Assembly (NCBI RefSeq): GCF_026410385.1
Contig: NZ_JAPMLT010000007.1
Location: 164,955-228,954 of the forward strand
Origin: Tumebacillus lacus
Lineage (GTDB): Bacteria > Bacillota > Bacilli > Tumebacillales > Tumebacillaceae
Direction of reading: 5' to 3'
Length of the DNA: 64,000 nt
The notes beneath the pieces are model-generated. The model saw nothing but the letters and a program-made list of their open reading frames with translations. It was not told where the DNA came from and ran no database searches. The translations under genes were made by a program, and so were the position numbers. This document shows positions 62,183-64,000 of this stretch, one piece after another; position 1 is the first letter of the stretch; each line of letters starts with the position of its first letter.

Positions 62183-62191
62183 TGGTATAAT
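62183..62191 (+). promoter_or_regulatory. Extended -10 promoter of the LCP gene
   Basis: TGG-TATAAT (62183-62191) is an extended -10 element. No matching -35 lies at the best distance (TTGAAA at 62166 is 14 bp away). Confidence 0.5.
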
Positions 62192-62261
62192 CTTGTCGAA
62201 CTTTCTGTACTTTTCGCAGATGATAGGGAGCAAAGACACGATATAGAAGGGCATGATCGAG

Positions 62262-63647
62262 ATGCAGAGCAGAAGAGACCGGACGCGACCCGGTTCCGGC
62301 CAGAAGAAAAAGTTTTGGCAGTCGCGCAAATTTCGCTGGGGCCTCGGCATCTTTTTGGTGTTGCTGCTGGTGATCGGTTTGGTATATGCGTACTACATCA
62401 ACAACTTCCTGAACCAGATCCAGGTGCCGAAAAATCCGGATCAACGCGAGGTGAAGGAAGTGGAGAAATGGTCGGGCACCGACCCGGTCAATATCGTGCT
62501 GTTCGGTGTGGACAACCGGGACAATGATAAAAACCCGCGCTCCGACAGTATTTTGATCGCCAGCATCGACCCGGTCACGAAGAAGGCCAAGGTGATGTCG
62601 GTGATGCGTGATACGTGGGTGCAGATCCCCGAAGGCTACGGCAAGGAAAAGATCAACGCTGCGTTTGCACTCGGCGGACCGGACCTTGCGATCAAGACAT
62701 TGAAAGAATTTTTGCAGATCCCGATCCATTATTATGTGAAGACCGACTTCCAAGGCTTTATCGGCATCGTCGATGCGCTCGGCGGAGTGGAGATCGATGT
62801 GGAGAAGCCGCTGCACTACAACGATGACGGGGTGTACGACATCAACCTCAAACAGGGGTTGCAACGTCTGGACGGGCAGCATGCGCTGATGTATGTGCGC
62901 TTCCGTTATGATGCGATGGCAGACTTTGCCCGCACGGAACGCCAGCGAAAGTTCTTGGAGGCGGTGGCCAACGAGATCAGCTCGCCGGCGACGCTTTTGA
63001 AGGTGCCAAAGCTCCTTGAAGCGATTGGGCCGTATATCGAGACAAACATTTCCAAGTCGGACATGGTCAAGCTTGGGATGCTCGCTCGAGAGGTGGACAG
63101 TTCTGCGTTGGAGTCGATGCAGGTGCCGCCGATGGAGACGTTGCGCGAAGGCACTGCTGGCGGCGGGCAGTCGGTGTTGATTCCGAACATCTATGAGACG
63201 CAAGTGAAGGTCTATGAGTTTTTGGGGCTCGACCCGTCGAAGTTGGACAAAACTCCGAACAACCAGCCGTCTGAGTATTATCAGCCGGAGCCGGTAGTGC
63301 CGGACAACCCGAAGATCGAACCGGATACGCCGACCCCGACCGTTCCGGAGACGAAGGAGCCGACACCGGGCACGGGAACGGGCGGCACGAAGACGCCGGG
63401 CACCGGGACAGGCACGACGCCGGGTACGGGTGGCGGCACGACGACGCCGGGTACGGGCGGCGGCACGACGACGCCGGGTACGGGCGGTCGAGACAAACAT
63501 TTCCAAGTCGGACATGGTCAAGCTTGGGATGCTCGCTCGAGAGGTGGACAGTTCTGCGTTGGAGTCGATGCAGGTGCCGCCGATGGAGACGTTGCGCGAA
63601 GGCACTGCTGGCGGCGGGCAGTCGGTGTTGATTCCGAACATCTATGA
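62262..63647 (+). CDS. LytR-CpsA-Psr (LCP) family protein with interrupted C-terminus
   Basis: An N-terminal membrane helix (GLGIFLVLLLVIGLVYAYYI) precedes the LCP domain: IVLFGVDNRDNDKNPRSDSI, MSVMRDTWVQIPEGYGKEKI, GFIGIVDALGGVEIDVEKPL and RFRYDAMADFARTERQRKFL. These carry the Asp and Arg residues that bind the pyrophosphate lipid. LCP enzymes attach teichoic acids or glycans to peptidoglycan. Starts at 62253 or 62262 are both possible. After a TPGTGGGT-repeat tail the frame runs into a second copy of 63037-63487, shifted, and stops at 63647. The natural protein probably continues as in the second copy. Confidence 0.85.
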   Translation: MQSRRDRTRPGSGQKKKFWQSRKFRWGLGIFLVLLLVIGLVYAYYINNFLNQIQVPKNPDQREVKEVEKWSGTDPVNIVLFGVDNRDNDKNPRSDSILIASIDPVTKKAKVMSVMRDTWVQIPEGYGKEKINAAFALGGPDLAIKTLKEFLQIPIHYYVKTDFQGFIGIVDALGGVEIDVEKPLHYNDDGVYDINLKQGLQRLDGQHALMYVRFRYDAMADFARTERQRKFLEAVANEISSPATLLKVPKLLEAIGPYIETNISKSDMVKLGMLAREVDSSALESMQVPPMETLREGTAGGGQSVLIPNIYETQVKVYEFLGLDPSKLDKTPNNQPSEYYQPEPVVPDNPKIEPDTPTPTVPETKEPTPGTGTGGTKTPGTGTGTTPGTGGGTTTPGTGGGTTTPGTGGRDKHFQVGHGQAWDARSRGGQFCVGVDAGAADGDVARRHCWRRAVGVDSEHL

Positions 63648-63938
63648 GACGCAAGTGAAGGTCTATGAGTTTTTGGGGCTCGACCCGTCGAAGTTGGACA
63701 AAACTCCGAACAACCAGCCGTCTGAGTATTATCAGCCGGAGCCGGTAGTGCCGGACAACCCGAAGATCGAACCGGATACGCCGACCCCGACCGTTCCGGA
63801 GACGAAGGAGCCGACACCGGGCACGGGAACGGGCGGCACGAAGACGCCGGGCACCGGGACAGGCACGACGCCGGGTACGGGTGGCGGCACGACGACGCCG
63901 GGTACGGGCGGCGGGACGACGACGCCGGGTACGGGCGG
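63037..63938 (+). repeat. Perfect 451-bp tandem duplication within the LCP gene
   Basis: The segment 63037-63487 (from TCGAGACAAACATTTCC to the Thr-Pro-Gly repeats) is repeated from 63488. All of it I compared is identical until the glycine-threonine repeats, where one base differs (cggcac versus cgggac). The 451-bp offset is not a multiple of three, so the second copy is out of frame with the first. Confidence 0.85.
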
Positions 63939-64000
63939 CGGGACGACGACGCCGGGTACGGGCGCCGGGACGACGACGCCGGGTACGGGCGGCGGGACGA
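63380..64000 (+). repeat. Short tandem repeats encoding TPGTGGGT in the LCP tail
   Basis: 24-bp units (acgacgccgggtacgggcggcggg) are present at 63411-63485 and again at 63860-64000, running out of the window. They encode a flexible Gly/Thr/Pro stalk. Unit number is likely unstable and prone to misassembly. Confidence 0.8.

Noticed and set aside
63380..64000. Regular repeats suggestive of a CRISPR array
   Set aside because: The 24-bp units are contiguous, have no unique spacers and encode a Thr-Pro-Gly stalk in frame with LCP.

Overview
The window is chromosomal DNA of a moderately GC-rich, spore-forming, Gram-positive bacterium of the Bacillota, most like Tumebacillus or another member of the Alicyclobacillaceae (inference from gene content; no rRNA is present to confirm it). 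Supporting signs are a CotF-type spore coat protein, an SLH-domain envelope protein, an LCP-family ligase, an L,D-transpeptidase, WXG100 (type VII secretion) proteins, strong AGGAGG ribosome-binding sites, GTG/TTG starts, and classic hairpin-plus-T terminators. No tRNA, rRNA, CRISPR array or insertion sequence was seen.

Layout. 0.1-7.3 kb: a GNAT-like protein with an eCIS-type N-terminal motif, a rhodanese/metallo-beta-lactamase fusion, a membrane diguanylate cyclase, a YhhN membrane enzyme, a SulP transporter with an ArsR regulator, and a minus-strand operon of an unknown 285-residue protein, a tiny Cys-rich protein and an alkyltransferase-like DNA-repair protein. 7.4-13.7 kb: three uncharacterised or unusual genes (a 936-residue modular protein with an eCIS-like N-terminus, a leaderless amidase, a 779-residue helical protein), the best candidate for an undescribed system. 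13.7-18.3 kb: a frameshifted CBO0543-type membrane gene, a Bcr/CflA exporter, an MgtC-like protein and a secreted lamin-tail/FN3 protein. 18.5-24.1 kb: a complete oligopeptide ABC importer operon. 24.2-31.3 kb: a LytTR regulator, a CoA-transferase, a flavin monooxygenase-like enzyme, a DMT exporter, a kinase-HD fusion and a purine permease. 31.3-37.6 kb: small membrane and cytosolic proteins, pseudouridine catabolism (psuK-psuG) and a nitrilase-GNAT pair. 37.7-47 kb: a HemAT oxygen sensor, then an accessory stretch with a type III restriction-modification system whose nuclease core looks deleted and a WXG100-lipase toxin candidate with a possible immunity partner. 47-64 kb: a GNAT enzyme, a methyltransferase, a two-component system next to a repeat-containing secreted protein, cell-wall genes, a GGDEF-EAL regulator, an esterase, a trpG-trpE operon and cell-wall ligation genes.

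The most notable regulatory element is the trpG-trpE leader. It carries eleven (G/A)AG triplets, five of them at exact 5-nt spacing, ahead of a terminator-like hairpin, as expected for TRAP-type attenuation. Other highlights are a perfect 451-bp tandem duplication that breaks the LCP reading frame at the right edge, and perfect inverted repeats inside three promoters.

Long open frames opposite real genes are common because of the GC-rich third codon positions and were left out.
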